DNA from: VXYL01 sp965243175
GTDB lineage: Bacteria; Pseudomonadota; Gammaproteobacteria; Pseudomonadales; Azotimanducaceae
Length of the DNA: 64,000 nucleotides
Direction of reading: 5' to 3'
NCBI GenBank assembly: GCA_965243175.1
Contig: OZ251532.1
Span: forward strand, 4,774,001 to 4,838,000
Numbering within the stretch: the stretch's first letter is position 1; every line of letters starts with the position of its first letter. The notes beneath the pieces are model-generated. The model did no database searches, was not told the origin of the DNA, and worked only from the letters and a program-made list of their open reading frames with translations. A program made the position numbers and the translations under genes. Shown piece by piece: positions 17,151 through 26,597 of the stretch.

Positions 17151-19241
17151 CTACGCTGACCCCGGGAGCTCAAGTTCCGAGATGAACCGGCTCTGGCGCG
17201 AAGCCTCCGTCGTGAGCATGACGACACGCTTTCTCGCCCGTGTGAACGCAACGTAGAAGAGACGCCGCTCGGCTTCTATCTCCGCGACAGATTTCGCACG
17301 CTTGTGAGGCCAAATTTCTTCGACCGTATCAAGCATGATGACTGTATCGAACTCCTTGCCTTTCGCACGGTGCGCAGTCATCAGGTGGAGCGTCTGATCG
17401 TCAACGGACGTTGACGCGCTGTCGTCCTCGAAGGGGGGAACGTCCTGCACTTGGTCACGAGCCGTTTCCAGTCGCTCGATCAAATCGTCAGCGTCGAGCT
17501 TCTCTTCTCTGGCCATGTCAGCGAGCTGTTTCAGTGGAGGATTGACGAACCAAGGGTCGTCTTCGCTCTTCTCGTAGTCGAACCGAAGGCCATCGAAGTC
17601 ATCATTGATGCACATGACAGCTTCCCAAGCCTTATCCGACAGAAGGAATCTATCCGCCACGTCGGACAGATGATCGTGTGTCTTCCCGCGGAGCTTCGTG
17701 CCGTCATAGCCTGCGAAATCATCGGCCGCCTCGATAAGCATGCCGGAGCGACGATTCTTGAGATACGTCCGGACTCCAGCGTCATCCTTCTTGCTAAACG
17801 GAGCCCTCCTAATGAGGTTGAAGATCGTCACGAGGTCTTCTGCGACTTTGGATGGCCTCTCCCGGCGCCTTCCCCGTCCCCAGATTTCGAGCAGCTTCAG
17901 CAAATTCGCAAACGCCACGCTAGCAAGGGCATCCAAATCCGTAGACATCCTTACGTCGCCACCTTCAGTCGCATAGAAGACCTCATAGGGAATCAGTTGC
18001 CCTCGCAATCTACCTATGACGGCGACGCGCCCCGGTGATGGCGTTTCCTTAGCAATTTCAGTCACTAACGCCAAACGCTCCCCAATCGAGTCAGTTGCCA
18101 CGACTCGAATCTCTGCGTCGACAGGGTTATTTGCCGCTGCTCGAACGCGCTTGATTTCGCGACGTTTGTTATGGGCAATGAGAGCTTGAGAGTGCTGAAC
18201 GACATTCGAGGGTGACCGATAATTGACGCCAAGCGTAAAGGTCTTGAAATCAACACCGAGATGCTGAGTAGGATCGAGGATGTACTCAGGCGTGGCGCCA
18301 CGCCACTCGAAGATAGCTTGGTCGTCGTCACCCGCGATCGTAAGCGAGGCACGGTGCCTCCTCGCCAAAGTCTGGATCAAAGCGAGGTCGAGCGCGTTGA
18401 TGTCCTGGAACTCGTCGACAAGTATGTGGTCGAATCTAGCGGCTCCAGTAACGTGAGGTTTCTTCTTGCCCGCGGCATCAGGCGATCGCAAGTCGAGCCA
18501 GCACCAGTATTTCTGATCCTCGAAGGTGAACGTCAGCTGGTCGTGCAATGCCGCCACTGCCTCGCGCCAAAATCGGAAGAACCCGTCATAGAAGGCTCGC
18601 GGGCTCTCTGCAATCGCCTCGATACCACCCTTAGTGGTGCGGCTCTCTAAGACGCCGATTTGCGTCAGCAGGTCAAACTGGATCGCCATTTGATGGGCGA
18701 GACCGCTCCGCTGAATGGAATCCAATCGCTCCTTGAAACGTCCAATGTTGCTGTCAGTCGTGTGATCGAATCCAAGTGCTTTCAGAGCGTCCATGACGTC
18801 CATTAGCCGTCGTGGTTCCTTGCCGTGACGCTCCGCGACGGCTTGAATGTGCGGAAACTTTAGCCAGACCGGACGCAGTTGATTTCGCATGGCGAAGAAC
18901 CTGTCCTGACTTGACGACAGCAGCTTGGTGCTACTCAGCTGGTTGCGCATTCGGCGGAAGCCGTAGGCGTTGAGCGTACTTACCGTGATGTGGTCGCGGA
19001 TACCGCGGAATGCTGGCGTGGCCGACAGGCGCGAATGCAGTTCGTGACTCGCCGCCTTGGTGAACGTCACGACTAGGAGTCGAGGTATGTGATCGCCCTT
19101 CGCGCCGATCTCGCGGCAACGATGAAGGATCGCGAACGTCTTCCCGCACCCCGCGGGGGCCAAGAGCCGGATGTGGTCGGCCTTAGACGTACAGAACTTC
19201 TCTTGCGAAGGGTCGAGCTTCATCTTTGCGGTCGGTGGCAC
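17151..19241 (-). CDS. UvrD/Rep-type superfamily 1 helicase, stand-alone
   Basis: A 696-residue SF1A helicase. Motifs are in order: Walker A LAPAGCGKT (about residues 27-35), Ia VVTFTKAASHEL, Walker B LVDEFQDIN, III AGDDDQAIFEWRGA, IV GVNYRSPSN, V LMTAHRAKGKEFD and VI RRLFYVAFTRARKR. No nuclease domain is fused. The GTG start has an AGGAGG ribosome site seven bases upstream; the Met at residue 7 is an alternative. The base composition is visibly lower in GC than the neighbours, suggesting transfer. Lying beside a HicB/HicA pair, it may be a lone defence helicase (compare GajB in Gabija), but no partner nuclease is visible, so a repair role is equally possible. Confidence 0.87.
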   Translation of the reverse strand: MPPTAKMKLDPSQEKFCTSKADHIRLLAPAGCGKTFAILHRCREIGAKGDHIPRLLVVTFTKAASHELHSRLSATPAFRGIRDHITVSTLNAYGFRRMRNQLSSTKLLSSSQDRFFAMRNQLRPVWLKFPHIQAVAERHGKEPRRLMDVMDALKALGFDHTTDSNIGRFKERLDSIQRSGLAHQMAIQFDLLTQIGVLESRTTKGGIEAIAESPRAFYDGFFRFWREAVAALHDQLTFTFEDQKYWCWLDLRSPDAAGKKKPHVTGAARFDHILVDEFQDINALDLALIQTLARRHRASLTIAGDDDQAIFEWRGATPEYILDPTQHLGVDFKTFTLGVNYRSPSNVVQHSQALIAHNKRREIKRVRAAANNPVDAEIRVVATDSIGERLALVTEIAKETPSPGRVAVIGRLRGQLIPYEVFYATEGGDVRMSTDLDALASVAFANLLKLLEIWGRGRRRERPSKVAEDLVTIFNLIRRAPFSKKDDAGVRTYLKNRRSGMLIEAADDFAGYDGTKLRGKTHDHLSDVADRFLLSDKAWEAVMCINDDFDGLRFDYEKSEDDPWFVNPPLKQLADMAREEKLDADDLIERLETARDQVQDVPPFEDDSASTSVDDQTLHLMTAHRAKGKEFDTVIMLDTVEEIWPHKRAKSVAEIEAERRLFYVAFTRARKRVVMLTTEASRQSRFISELELPGSA

Positions 19242-19271
19242 CTCTGGACCTCCTCAGCCACTATATGCGAG

Positions 19272-19303
19272 GTGCATTATGCACTATCACGACACCGAGG
19301 TGT
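19272..19303 (-). promoter_or_regulatory. Two inverted repeats upstream of the helicase gene
   Basis: The 69-bp gap between the dehydrogenase stop and the helicase start holds GTGCATTATGCAC (19272-19284, arms GTGCAT/ATGCAC around one base) and ACACCGAGGTGT (19292-19303, arms ACACC/GGTGT). They lie where the helicase promoter should be and look like operator sites for a dimeric repressor. Neither is followed by a T-run in the dehydrogenase direction, so a terminator reading is weaker. Confidence 0.4.
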
Positions 19304-19310
19304 GATTTTT

Positions 19311-21536
19311 CTAACCCCGGTTGGGCTGCTCCTGCGAGGGTTCGTCGGCTGCTTCGCCGCTCGGCTCCGCCGTTGCCTCTTCCTCCGTTCGCGCCTCGAT
19401 TGCCTTCGAGATCACGAACTGGCGTACCAACTCCGCTTCTTCCGCGTTCAGCACGTCGGCGAACGAGTCCATGCCTTTCTCCAGCAACATGCCGCCGCGC
19501 ACTATGGCGGCGAAGCGTTCGTGGGTCTCGGGGGTCATCAGGCGCAAGTCGGCGTTCACGGTGCCGACGGCGCCCATGCCGTGGCACCAGACGCAGTGTT
19601 CGTAGTAGAGCTCGGCGCCGGTGCGGAGTTGCTCCTCGGTGGCGGTCAAGGCAGGCGGGGCTGGAACCTCCACGTCAGGGCGGCGTGGTTCTGGGATTCG
19701 GGCGGTGCCGCCGAGCTTGAACGCCAACATGCGGCCGTCGTTGTAGCGTTCGCGTCCGCCGCCGCCGACTTGCACGGCGAGATACTGCTCGCCGCCGAGC
19801 TCGTAGGTGATCGGGGCGCCGGCGTCTCCGTAGACGTCGTATTCCCAGAGCAAGGCGCCGTCGCGGGTGTCGTAGGCGGCGAACTGGCCGGCGCCGTCGC
19901 CTTGGAAGACGATGCCGCCGGCGGTGGCGAGCACGCCGCCGTTGTACGGCGTGGCGCGTTCCACCGACCAGACCACTTCGCCGCCCGTTCCGGCCAGCGG
20001 GTTGAACGCCTTGAGGTAGCCCTTGGATTCCGGCTGCGGGGGTGCGGCCGCCGCCATTTCGGAGTAGCGGGGGCCGAGTTCGACGCCCAAGCTGATGCTG
20101 GTTTTGCTGATCTCGTACTTGCCCGTTTGCTTGAAGTCGTCCGCTAGGGAATAGAGGAGCGAGATGTCCTGCACCGCGGTGTAGGCGATGGCGCGTTCGG
20201 GGTCCACGGACATCGGCTGCCAGCTGTGGCCGCCGGAGTTGCCGGGCAGAATCCACGCTGGCGTTTCTTCGTAGCGCGTTTCCGGGTTCTCGACGGGCCG
20301 GCCGCTTTGCGGGTCGATGTGCGTCGCCCAGTTCACCGTGGCGTAGGGCGCGGCGCGCAGAAACTCGCCGTTGGCGCGATCCACCATGTAGAAGAAGCCG
20401 TTCTTCGGCGCTTGGAACAGGACCTTGCGCTCTACGCCTTCGAGGGTGACGTCCAGCAGCGCGATGTCCTGCGAGGCGTTGAAGTCCCAGTTGTCCCCCG
20501 GCGTCATCTGGTGGAACCAGTTCATGCGCCCGCTGTGGGGATCGAGGGAGAGGATGCCGCCGAGGAAGTGGTTGTCGCCGCCGCCAGGGGAACGAATGGC
20601 GCGTGGCCACGGGGCGCCGTTGCCGGTGCCGACCAGCAGCTGGTCGAAGTCCTCGTCGTAGACGATGGCGTTCCACGGCGTGCCCCCGCCGCCGAACTTC
20701 CACCACTCGCCGCTCCACGTCTTCGCCGCCGCTTCCAGTTCTGGATGCTCGAAGGGCTGCGAGGGATCGCCCGGCACCATGAAGAAGCGCCACTCCAACG
20801 CGCCGGTCTCGGCGTTGTACGCGGAAAGGTAGCCGCGCAGCCCGAACTCGGAGCTGCTCTGGCCGATGAACACCTTGCCGTGGACGGCGCGGGGGGCGCC
20901 GGTGACGGTGTAGGGGTTGTTGGTGGGATGGGCGCTGGTGTCCACTTCCCAGGCCAGTTCGCCGGTGGCCTGGTTCAGCGCCACCAGCCGCGCGTCGAAG
21001 GTGGCGAAGTAGAGCTTGCCGCGGTAGGCCGCCATGCCGCGGTTGATGGCGCCGCCGCAGCAGGCGTAGCGCATGGAGCGGCGGTCGGTCTGCGGGTCGT
21101 AGCGCCAGATTTCTTCGCCGGTCTCGGCGATCACGGCGTAGGCGACGCTCCACGCATCGGTGAAGTACATGAAGCCGTCGATCACCAGCGGCGTGCTCTG
21201 GGCGCGATGGCGGTTGTTCAGGTTCTTGAACCAGGCGAGGCCGAGGTTCGCCACCGTGTCGCGGTTGATCTGCGTCAACGTGGGGAAGCGCAGTTCGTCG
21301 TAGGTTTGGCCGTGCGCGAGCCAGCTTCCCGGTTCGTCCTGGGCCGCGCTTCCGACCCGCGCTTCGTCCACCCAGCCCGGGCCGTGTTCGTAGACTGCCG
21401 GCGGCGGCTCCTCGCCCGGCCAGCGCACATAGTAGGCGCCGACGAGCACAAGCACCAGCACGCCGATGGCGATCAGCACCGTCCGCACTGCGCCGCCGCG
21501 TTGCCGTCGCCGTCCGTACCGCCCCATGTCGCCCAT
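19311..21536 (-). CDS. PQQ-dependent quinohemoprotein alcohol dehydrogenase
   Basis: A 741-residue membrane-anchored periplasmic dehydrogenase. An N-terminal helix (VLIAIGVLVLVLVGAYYV) is followed by an eight-bladed propeller with the vicinal-disulfide motif YACCGGAINRG that contacts PQQ, tryptophan-docking repeats (AYNAETGALEWRF, LDPHSGRMNWFH) and a C-terminal cytochrome c domain with the haem site CVWCHGMG. It oxidises primary alcohols or aldehydes and passes electrons through haem to the respiratory chain. The tail is rich in Glu, Ser and Pro. The ATG giving MGDMGRYGRR is preferred over a longer reading. No PQQ biosynthesis genes are in this window. Confidence 0.9.
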   Translation of the reverse strand: MGDMGRYGRRRQRGGAVRTVLIAIGVLVLVLVGAYYVRWPGEEPPPAVYEHGPGWVDEARVGSAAQDEPGSWLAHGQTYDELRFPTLTQINRDTVANLGLAWFKNLNNRHRAQSTPLVIDGFMYFTDAWSVAYAVIAETGEEIWRYDPQTDRRSMRYACCGGAINRGMAAYRGKLYFATFDARLVALNQATGELAWEVDTSAHPTNNPYTVTGAPRAVHGKVFIGQSSSEFGLRGYLSAYNAETGALEWRFFMVPGDPSQPFEHPELEAAAKTWSGEWWKFGGGGTPWNAIVYDEDFDQLLVGTGNGAPWPRAIRSPGGGDNHFLGGILSLDPHSGRMNWFHQMTPGDNWDFNASQDIALLDVTLEGVERKVLFQAPKNGFFYMVDRANGEFLRAAPYATVNWATHIDPQSGRPVENPETRYEETPAWILPGNSGGHSWQPMSVDPERAIAYTAVQDISLLYSLADDFKQTGKYEISKTSISLGVELGPRYSEMAAAAPPQPESKGYLKAFNPLAGTGGEVVWSVERATPYNGGVLATAGGIVFQGDGAGQFAAYDTRDGALLWEYDVYGDAGAPITYELGGEQYLAVQVGGGGRERYNDGRMLAFKLGGTARIPEPRRPDVEVPAPPALTATEEQLRTGAELYYEHCVWCHGMGAVGTVNADLRLMTPETHERFAAIVRGGMLLEKGMDSFADVLNAEEAELVRQFVISKAIEARTEEEATAEPSGEAADEPSQEQPNRG

Positions 21537-21667
21537 CTCGCGCTCCGCCCGTCCTTTGCGCTCTAGCTTACTCCAGTGCTTGCAGCGCCGTGCGCGAACC
21601 AGCGCCACTTGCGCGACGGGTTCCGTTTTGGCGCAATGGCCGCATCGCCCTTGACTTGGGAACCATC

Positions 21668-23074
21668 ATGTCCGAACTCCTTGGCCTGTCGCTGATCGAC
21701 TTGGCGGATACGTTGCGCGAACGCAAGGCGAGCGCGGTGGAACTGATGCGGGCGGTCTTCGAGCGCATCGACGCCACCCGCGAAACGCTGAACGCCGTGG
21801 TCGCGGAGCTGGATCGCGAGCAGGCGCTGGCCGTCGCGCAAGCCGCCGACGAACGCATCGGGAAAGGCGAGGCGCGTCCCTTGGAGGGGATTCCGCTTGG
21901 CGTCAAGGATTTGGAGAGCGTCGAAGGCCTGGTGACCAGCCAAGGCTCCTGGCTGTTCCGCGACAACGTGGCCGAGCGCGACGACGTCCATGTGGCGCGG
22001 CTGCGGGCGGCTGGCGCGATTCCGATGTGCAAGACCAACGCGCCGGAGTTCGGCCCCATGCCGATCACCAAGAATCTGCTGCACGGCGTGACGCGCAGCC
22101 CGTGGGATGCCGAACGCACGCCGGGCGGTTCCAGCGGAGGTTCGGCGGCGGCCCTTGCTGGCGGCGTGCTGCCGGTGGCCACGGCTAGCGACGGTGGCGG
22201 CTCGGTGCGCATTCCGGCGGCTTGGAGCGGCCTGTTCGGCCACAAGCCCTCCCAGGGTCGCGTTCCAATCGCGCCTTCGGGTGCTTGGGACAGCACGATG
22301 ATGAGCGTCTACGGCCCCTTGGCGAAGACGGTGGAAGACGCTTGCCTGTACCTCGATCAAGTGGTGGGACCGACGCCGCTCGATCCATCCGCGTTGCCGC
22401 ATCCCGGCTACCGCTACTTGGACCGAGTGCGCGAACCGCCGCCGAACGGCTTGCGCATCGGTTTCGCCGCGGACTTCGGGCGGGTTGTCGTGCAGGGCGA
22501 AGTCGCCGCCGCGGTGGAAGATGCTGTGCGCGTCTTCGAGGGCTTTGGCGCGCGCATCGAGACGGTGGCGGATGGGCCGCCGCCGGTAGGCGAGGAGTGG
22601 AACACGCTGGCCGGCTTCGGCATGGCGGGGCGTTTGCGCGACGTGCTGCCGGGCAACGAAGACCGCATCCAGCGCTACTTGCTGCCGCTGATCGAGGCCG
22701 GGCACCGGATGACGCCGGAGACTTGGGCCAAGATCGGCGAAAGCCGCGCCGGGGTGCGCAACTGGTGCGCCGACGTGTTCGAGCGCTGCGACCTTCTGGT
22801 GACGCCGACGGTTCCCTACGAGGCGCCTCCAGCCCGCGGCCCGATGCCGGCCGAGACCGATGGCAAGCCGCAAGACCCGTTCGCGGCCGCGGCGTTCACG
22901 CAGCCGTTCAACCTGTGCTGGCAGCCAGCGGCATCCGTGCGCGTTGGGTTGACCCGGTCCGGCTTGCCGATGGGAATGCAGATCGCCGCCGCCAATCACC
23001 GCGACGACCTCGTATTGCAGGCATCGCGGGCCTTCGAGCGCGAGCAGCCTTGGCAGGAGTGGCCCTTGCCGTGA
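21668..23074 (+). CDS. Amidase-signature family hydrolase
   Basis: A 468-residue cytoplasmic amidase with the Ser-cisSer-Lys triad: Lys in PLGVKDLE, the Gly-Ser-rich signature RTPGGSSGGSAAALAGG and the nucleophile region ATASDGGGSVRIPAAWSGLFGHKPS. The family hydrolyses carboxamides and includes GatA, acetamidase and fatty-acid amide hydrolases. No GatB or GatC gene is near, so a catabolic amidase is more likely than the tRNA amidotransferase. The start ATG follows a long non-coding-like stretch; an upstream in-frame ATG at 21590 would add 26 atypical residues and is not preferred. Confidence 0.87.
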   Translation: MSELLGLSLIDLADTLRERKASAVELMRAVFERIDATRETLNAVVAELDREQALAVAQAADERIGKGEARPLEGIPLGVKDLESVEGLVTSQGSWLFRDNVAERDDVHVARLRAAGAIPMCKTNAPEFGPMPITKNLLHGVTRSPWDAERTPGGSSGGSAAALAGGVLPVATASDGGGSVRIPAAWSGLFGHKPSQGRVPIAPSGAWDSTMMSVYGPLAKTVEDACLYLDQVVGPTPLDPSALPHPGYRYLDRVREPPPNGLRIGFAADFGRVVVQGEVAAAVEDAVRVFEGFGARIETVADGPPPVGEEWNTLAGFGMAGRLRDVLPGNEDRIQRYLLPLIEAGHRMTPETWAKIGESRAGVRNWCADVFERCDLLVTPTVPYEAPPARGPMPAETDGKPQDPFAAAAFTQPFNLCWQPAASVRVGLTRSGLPMGMQIAAANHRDDLVLQASRAFEREQPWQEWPLP

Positions 23075-23114
23075 TGCTCGCGATGCCGAGACGAGGACGC
23101 AGCGAAGAAGCGCA

Positions 23115-24092
23115 ATGCGTTTGCTGAGGCTTGCCGGACTCTGCGGCGTCCTGTTCGCTCTCGATGGTGTCGCCGCACCGTTGGACGTCGTGCATTTCGA
23201 GAACGGCGACCGGCTCACCGGCACCATCGCCGAGCAGAACGCGGAGTCGGTCACCATCGACGTGGAGCGCATCGGCACGATCGTGGTGCCGAGAAGCCGA
23301 ATCGCCCGCTTGGTGCGTCTAGGCTCGGAAGACGCGACCAACGTGCCGTCGGAGCGCGTGGCCGACGCCGTGGAAGGCGAGGCGACGCCAGCCTCGTACT
23401 TGGCCGATTGGGACCTGGTGGCCGACCTCGGCCTCGTCGTCGCTCGCGGCAATACGCGCACCGAGGACTACAACCTGGTGCTCGGCGCCGAACGCACCGG
23501 CAAGCGCTTCGACAACGTCGCCGGATTCGCCATTCGCCGCGCCTCCGCCCGGCTCGGCGTGGACGGCCCGGTGTCGGAGACCAAGGACCAGCTGGACCTG
23601 AGCTACGACCTGCGCTGGAAATTCGCCGCCGACGGAGCCCGCGGCGACCGCTGGTACGCCGTCGCCAGCTTCGACTACTTCCGCGACCCCATCAAGAACA
23701 TCGAACGCCGCATGACCGGTGGCCTGGGCATGGGCCACACCCTCTGGGATTCGCCACGCGGCGCCCTCGCCACTGACCTCGGCGTCAGCCAAGTCTACGA
23801 AACGCTGCAGCAATCCCTCGCCTCGGCGGAGGACCCGGCGCTGCGCTGGGGCCTCACCTTCAAGCGCTGGCTGCTCCCGGAATGGCTGGAGGTCTTCCAC
23901 AACCACCAGCTCCTGCACAAGCTCGGCGCCACAAGCGGCGCCGTCTGGGACTCCGACACCGGCATCCGCCTCCACCTGAACGACCGCTGGCGAGCCGGCG
24001 TCCGCATAGACCTCCAACACGAAAGCCACCCCGCCCCCGGCCGCCAGAAAACCGACGCCAGCTACGCGATAGCGCTGGGGGCGGCGCTTTGA
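23115..24092 (+). CDS. DUF481 (YdiY-like) outer-membrane barrel protein
   Basis: A 325-residue exported protein with a signal peptide (MRLLRLAGLCGVLFALDGVAA), an N-terminal SH3-like element (VVHFENGDRLTGTIAEQNAESVTIDV and IVVPRSRIARL), and a DUF481 beta-barrel (DLGLVVARGNTRTEDYNLVLGAERTG, LDLSYDLRWKF, WYAVASFDYFRDP, ending SYAIALGAAL). The length and ending fit salt- or acid-induced outer-membrane proteins of the YdiY group. Function is not established. It begins 40 bases after the amidase stop, in the same direction. Confidence 0.8.
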   Translation: MRLLRLAGLCGVLFALDGVAAPLDVVHFENGDRLTGTIAEQNAESVTIDVERIGTIVVPRSRIARLVRLGSEDATNVPSERVADAVEGEATPASYLADWDLVADLGLVVARGNTRTEDYNLVLGAERTGKRFDNVAGFAIRRASARLGVDGPVSETKDQLDLSYDLRWKFAADGARGDRWYAVASFDYFRDPIKNIERRMTGGLGMGHTLWDSPRGALATDLGVSQVYETLQQSLASAEDPALRWGLTFKRWLLPEWLEVFHNHQLLHKLGATSGAVWDSDTGIRLHLNDRWRAGVRIDLQHESHPAPGRQKTDASYAIALGAAL

Positions 24093-24543
24093 CCTAGGGA
24101 CAGCGCGACCGCCTGCTGCCTGCACAGCTCGGTCCGACGACGACTCCAACGCCAATACGCCAGAATCCGCTTGACACTCCCCGTCGAGTCCAATCACGCT
24201 TGGCCTCACATGGTTGGCGTGGACACCGATGCTCCTCGGGGCGGAGGTTCCCATGCGGAGTTCCTTGAAGCAGATCGCCTTGCGCAGCTTCAAGGGGCGT
24301 GGCCAAGAGGCTAGAGCGTGGACTTCGACGAGCGACTCGTCCCTCCCCGTTGGCCAACTTGGCTTAAAGGCGTCTAGACGGATGTCTTTTCTAGGAGAGA
24401 TGTTCCTAGAGAGAGCCGTCGCTACCTGTATGCAAAGCGAGAGACACAAGGATAGGCCGCGTCAGGAGCAACTTGACGCGGCAATCCTTCATTCAACGTA
24501 CCTATCGTTCGGCACAGTTGGCGTCGCTTCGGTTGGGGTGCGC
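24093..24543. other. Intergenic stretch without a recognised gene
   Basis: About 450 bases between two convergent transcription units. I see no convincing coding sequence. A hairpin with arms CTAGGA and TCCTAG (24391-24409, seven-base loop) is present, too short to call a terminator without a T-run. Base composition is lower in GC than around it. Confidence 0.4.
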
Positions 24544-25332
24544 CTACCTGTTGAACTGCGCGTCGCGTTTCTCCAGGAACGCCGAGACCGCTTCGGCGTG
24601 GTCGGGGAGGCGGCGGGCTATTTGGTCGCGTAGGCCTTCGCGTTCCATTACGGCGTCTAGGTCCGGGTCCATTGGGTTCTTGCGCAGGAGTTCCTTGATC
24701 ATCATTACCGCCTGGGTGGGGTTGTTGGCGATTTCTTCGGCCTTTGCCAGGGCGGTGGGGAGGAGGTCGTCGGGGGCGGCGACGGCGCTTACCAGGCCGA
24801 TGCGCAGGGCTTCTTCGGCGGGGACCATGCGGCCGGTCAGGCACATGTCCGTGGCCTGGCCTAGGCCGACGAGTTGGGCGAGCAGGCGGGTGGAGCCGAG
24901 TTCGGGCATCAGGCCCATCTTGATGAAGCGGATGCTGAGCTGGGCGGCGGTGGAGGCGATGCGCACGTCGCAGGGGAGGATCATCGTCAGGCCAACGCCT
25001 ACCGCGTAGCCGTTGATGGCGGCGATGGTCGGTTTGGAGTCGCGCATCAGCGAGGTGAGGTTGTAGCCGCCGCGCTGCATCTGTTCGCCCTGGCCTTCGC
25101 GGTTGGTTTCCACGCGCTTGGCGAAGTTGCCGATGTCCGCGCCAGCGCAGAACGCCCGGCCTTCGCCGGTGAGCAGGATGGCGCCAATGCCGTCGTCATT
25201 GTTCCAGGCGGTCATCTGCTCGACGATCTCGCCGCTCATCGTGTCCGTCCAGGCGTTCAGCCGTTGCGGGCGGTTGAGGCGGATGATGCCGACCCTGCCT
25301 TTGGTTTCGGTCAGGATTTCTTCGTGGGCCAC
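24544..25332 (-). CDS. Enoyl-CoA hydratase/isomerase family protein
   Basis: A 262-residue crotonase-fold enzyme: RVGIIRLNRPQRLNAW start, the oxyanion-hole segment AILLTGEGRAFCAGADIGNF, second oxyanion stretch TIAAINGYAVGVGLTMILPCD, and MGLMPELGSTRLLAQLVG, which carries the Glu-like position of hydratases. It hydrates or isomerises enoyl-CoA. The start is GTG after GGAGA. It is the last gene of a minus-strand run with a CaiB-type CoA transferase, an amidohydrolase, an SDR and an NRDE protein, consistent with a CoA-dependent degradation pathway whose substrate is unknown. Confidence 0.88.
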   Translation of the reverse strand: MAHEEILTETKGRVGIIRLNRPQRLNAWTDTMSGEIVEQMTAWNNDDGIGAILLTGEGRAFCAGADIGNFAKRVETNREGQGEQMQRGGYNLTSLMRDSKPTIAAINGYAVGVGLTMILPCDVRIASTAAQLSIRFIKMGLMPELGSTRLLAQLVGLGQATDMCLTGRMVPAEEALRIGLVSAVAAPDDLLPTALAKAEEIANNPTQAVMMIKELLRKNPMDPDLDAVMEREGLRDQIARRLPDHAEAVSAFLEKRDAQFNR

Positions 25333-25366
25333 TTTTAGTCTCCTCGTCTTGAAGTCTTGGAATCCG

Positions 25367-26557
25367 TTACGTCGCGCCGTTTTCGCGGAGTTCGGCTAGG
25401 CGCTGGTCGTCGTAGCCGACGGTGCGCAGCACGTCCTCCGTGTGTTCGCCAAGGGTTGGCGCTCGGGTTCCCGGCGTGAGCGGCGTTTCGCTCATGCGAA
25501 TCGGGGTGCCGACGACGCGGCGTTCGACGCCGTTGTCGTCCCTCACTGCCGCGAAGTAGCCGTTTTCCCATGCGCCAGCGTCTTGCGCCACTTCGCGGTA
25601 GTCGCGCACCGGCGCGTAGCGTACGCCAGCGTTGTGCAGCGCTTCGCACCACTTCCCAGTCGTCTCGCTTCTGAAGGCCGCTGCGAGTTCGCCCTTGAAC
25701 CAGTCGATGGCTTGCGGATCGATGGCGACGCCTTGCAGCCGTTCGTCGAGGGCCAGGTCCGGTCGTCCGATGGCGACGAAGAAATCGTCTCGGGCCTGGG
25801 GCGGAACGCCGATGATGCCGATCCAGCCGTCCTTGGTCGGGAAGATGCCGTATGCCGCTTTGATGAGCGGGTGGCCCAGGTTGGCGCGGCCGGGGACGCG
25901 ATCGGTCATCAGAAAGTGCGTGTACTCGGTTGCCTGGGCCCAGATCTGGCCGCCGAGCAGAGAGACTTCGATGCGTTGGCCGCGGCCAGTGCGTTCGCGC
26001 ACGTGCAGCGCGGCGAGAATGCCGGAGACCATGTTCAGCGAACCGATGTGGTCGGCGATGAAGGCGCCGACGGGAGTGGGCGGGTCCGCGTCCTGGCCGG
26101 TGGTGCTGATGAGGCCGCCGGCGGCTTGGCCGGCCAAGTCCGCGCCTTCGCGTTCCGCGTCCGGCCCCAGCGGGCCGAAGGTGCTCCCTTGGGCGCAGAT
26201 GATGCGCGGGTTGATCTTCGCCAAGTGCTCGAAGCCGAGGCCCCATTCCTCCAACGTGCCGGGCTTGAAGTTGCTGACGAACACGTCCGCGGTTTCCGCA
26301 AGCGCCTTGAATGCCTCGGCACCGGGTTCGCTCCTAAGGTCCAAGGCAATGCTGCGCTTGCCGCGATTGCAGCCCTCGAAGACGGCGCTGCGCGGATCGT
26401 CCGGCGCGACGTGGATATGGCGGCTGTGATCGCCCACGCCCGGCAGTTCGATCTTGATCACGTCGGCGCCCATGTCCGCCAACAGCGCGGCCGCTTGCGG
26501 GCCTTGGATGAGCAGCCCGGCTTCCAACACGCGGATGTCTTGCAGCGGCCCGGCCAT
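25367..26557 (-). CDS. Family III CoA transferase (CaiB/BaiF type)
   Basis: A 396-residue CaiB/BaiF-family protein: PLQDIRVLEAGLLIQGPQAAALLADMGADVIKIE at the N-terminus, RGKRSIALDLRSE, FVSNFKPGTLEEWGLG and DLAGQAAGGLI are family hallmarks. Members move CoA between carboxylic acids through an aspartyl-CoA ester. At the place of the catalytic Asp (usually VSLxDA) this protein has EVSLLGGQIWAQ, with Gly instead of Asp, seen in a subset of annotated homologues; activity is therefore uncertain. It starts at ATG after GGAG, 41 bases after the amidohydrolase stop, in the same operon. Confidence 0.84.
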   Translation of the reverse strand: MAGPLQDIRVLEAGLLIQGPQAAALLADMGADVIKIELPGVGDHSRHIHVAPDDPRSAVFEGCNRGKRSIALDLRSEPGAEAFKALAETADVFVSNFKPGTLEEWGLGFEHLAKINPRIICAQGSTFGPLGPDAEREGADLAGQAAGGLISTTGQDADPPTPVGAFIADHIGSLNMVSGILAALHVRERTGRGQRIEVSLLGGQIWAQATEYTHFLMTDRVPGRANLGHPLIKAAYGIFPTKDGWIGIIGVPPQARDDFFVAIGRPDLALDERLQGVAIDPQAIDWFKGELAAAFRSETTGKWCEALHNAGVRYAPVRDYREVAQDAGAWENGYFAAVRDDNGVERRVVGTPIRMSETPLTPGTRAPTLGEHTEDVLRTVGYDDQRLAELRENGAT

Positions 26558-26597
26558 CAATCAGCTCCTTGCGTCTTCTAGCCTCGAAACGCGCCCG

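Noticed and set aside
24214..24633. Plus-strand frame starting MAWTPMLLG
   Set aside because: Runs into the enoyl-CoA hydratase gene on the other strand, and has no family features or ribosome site.
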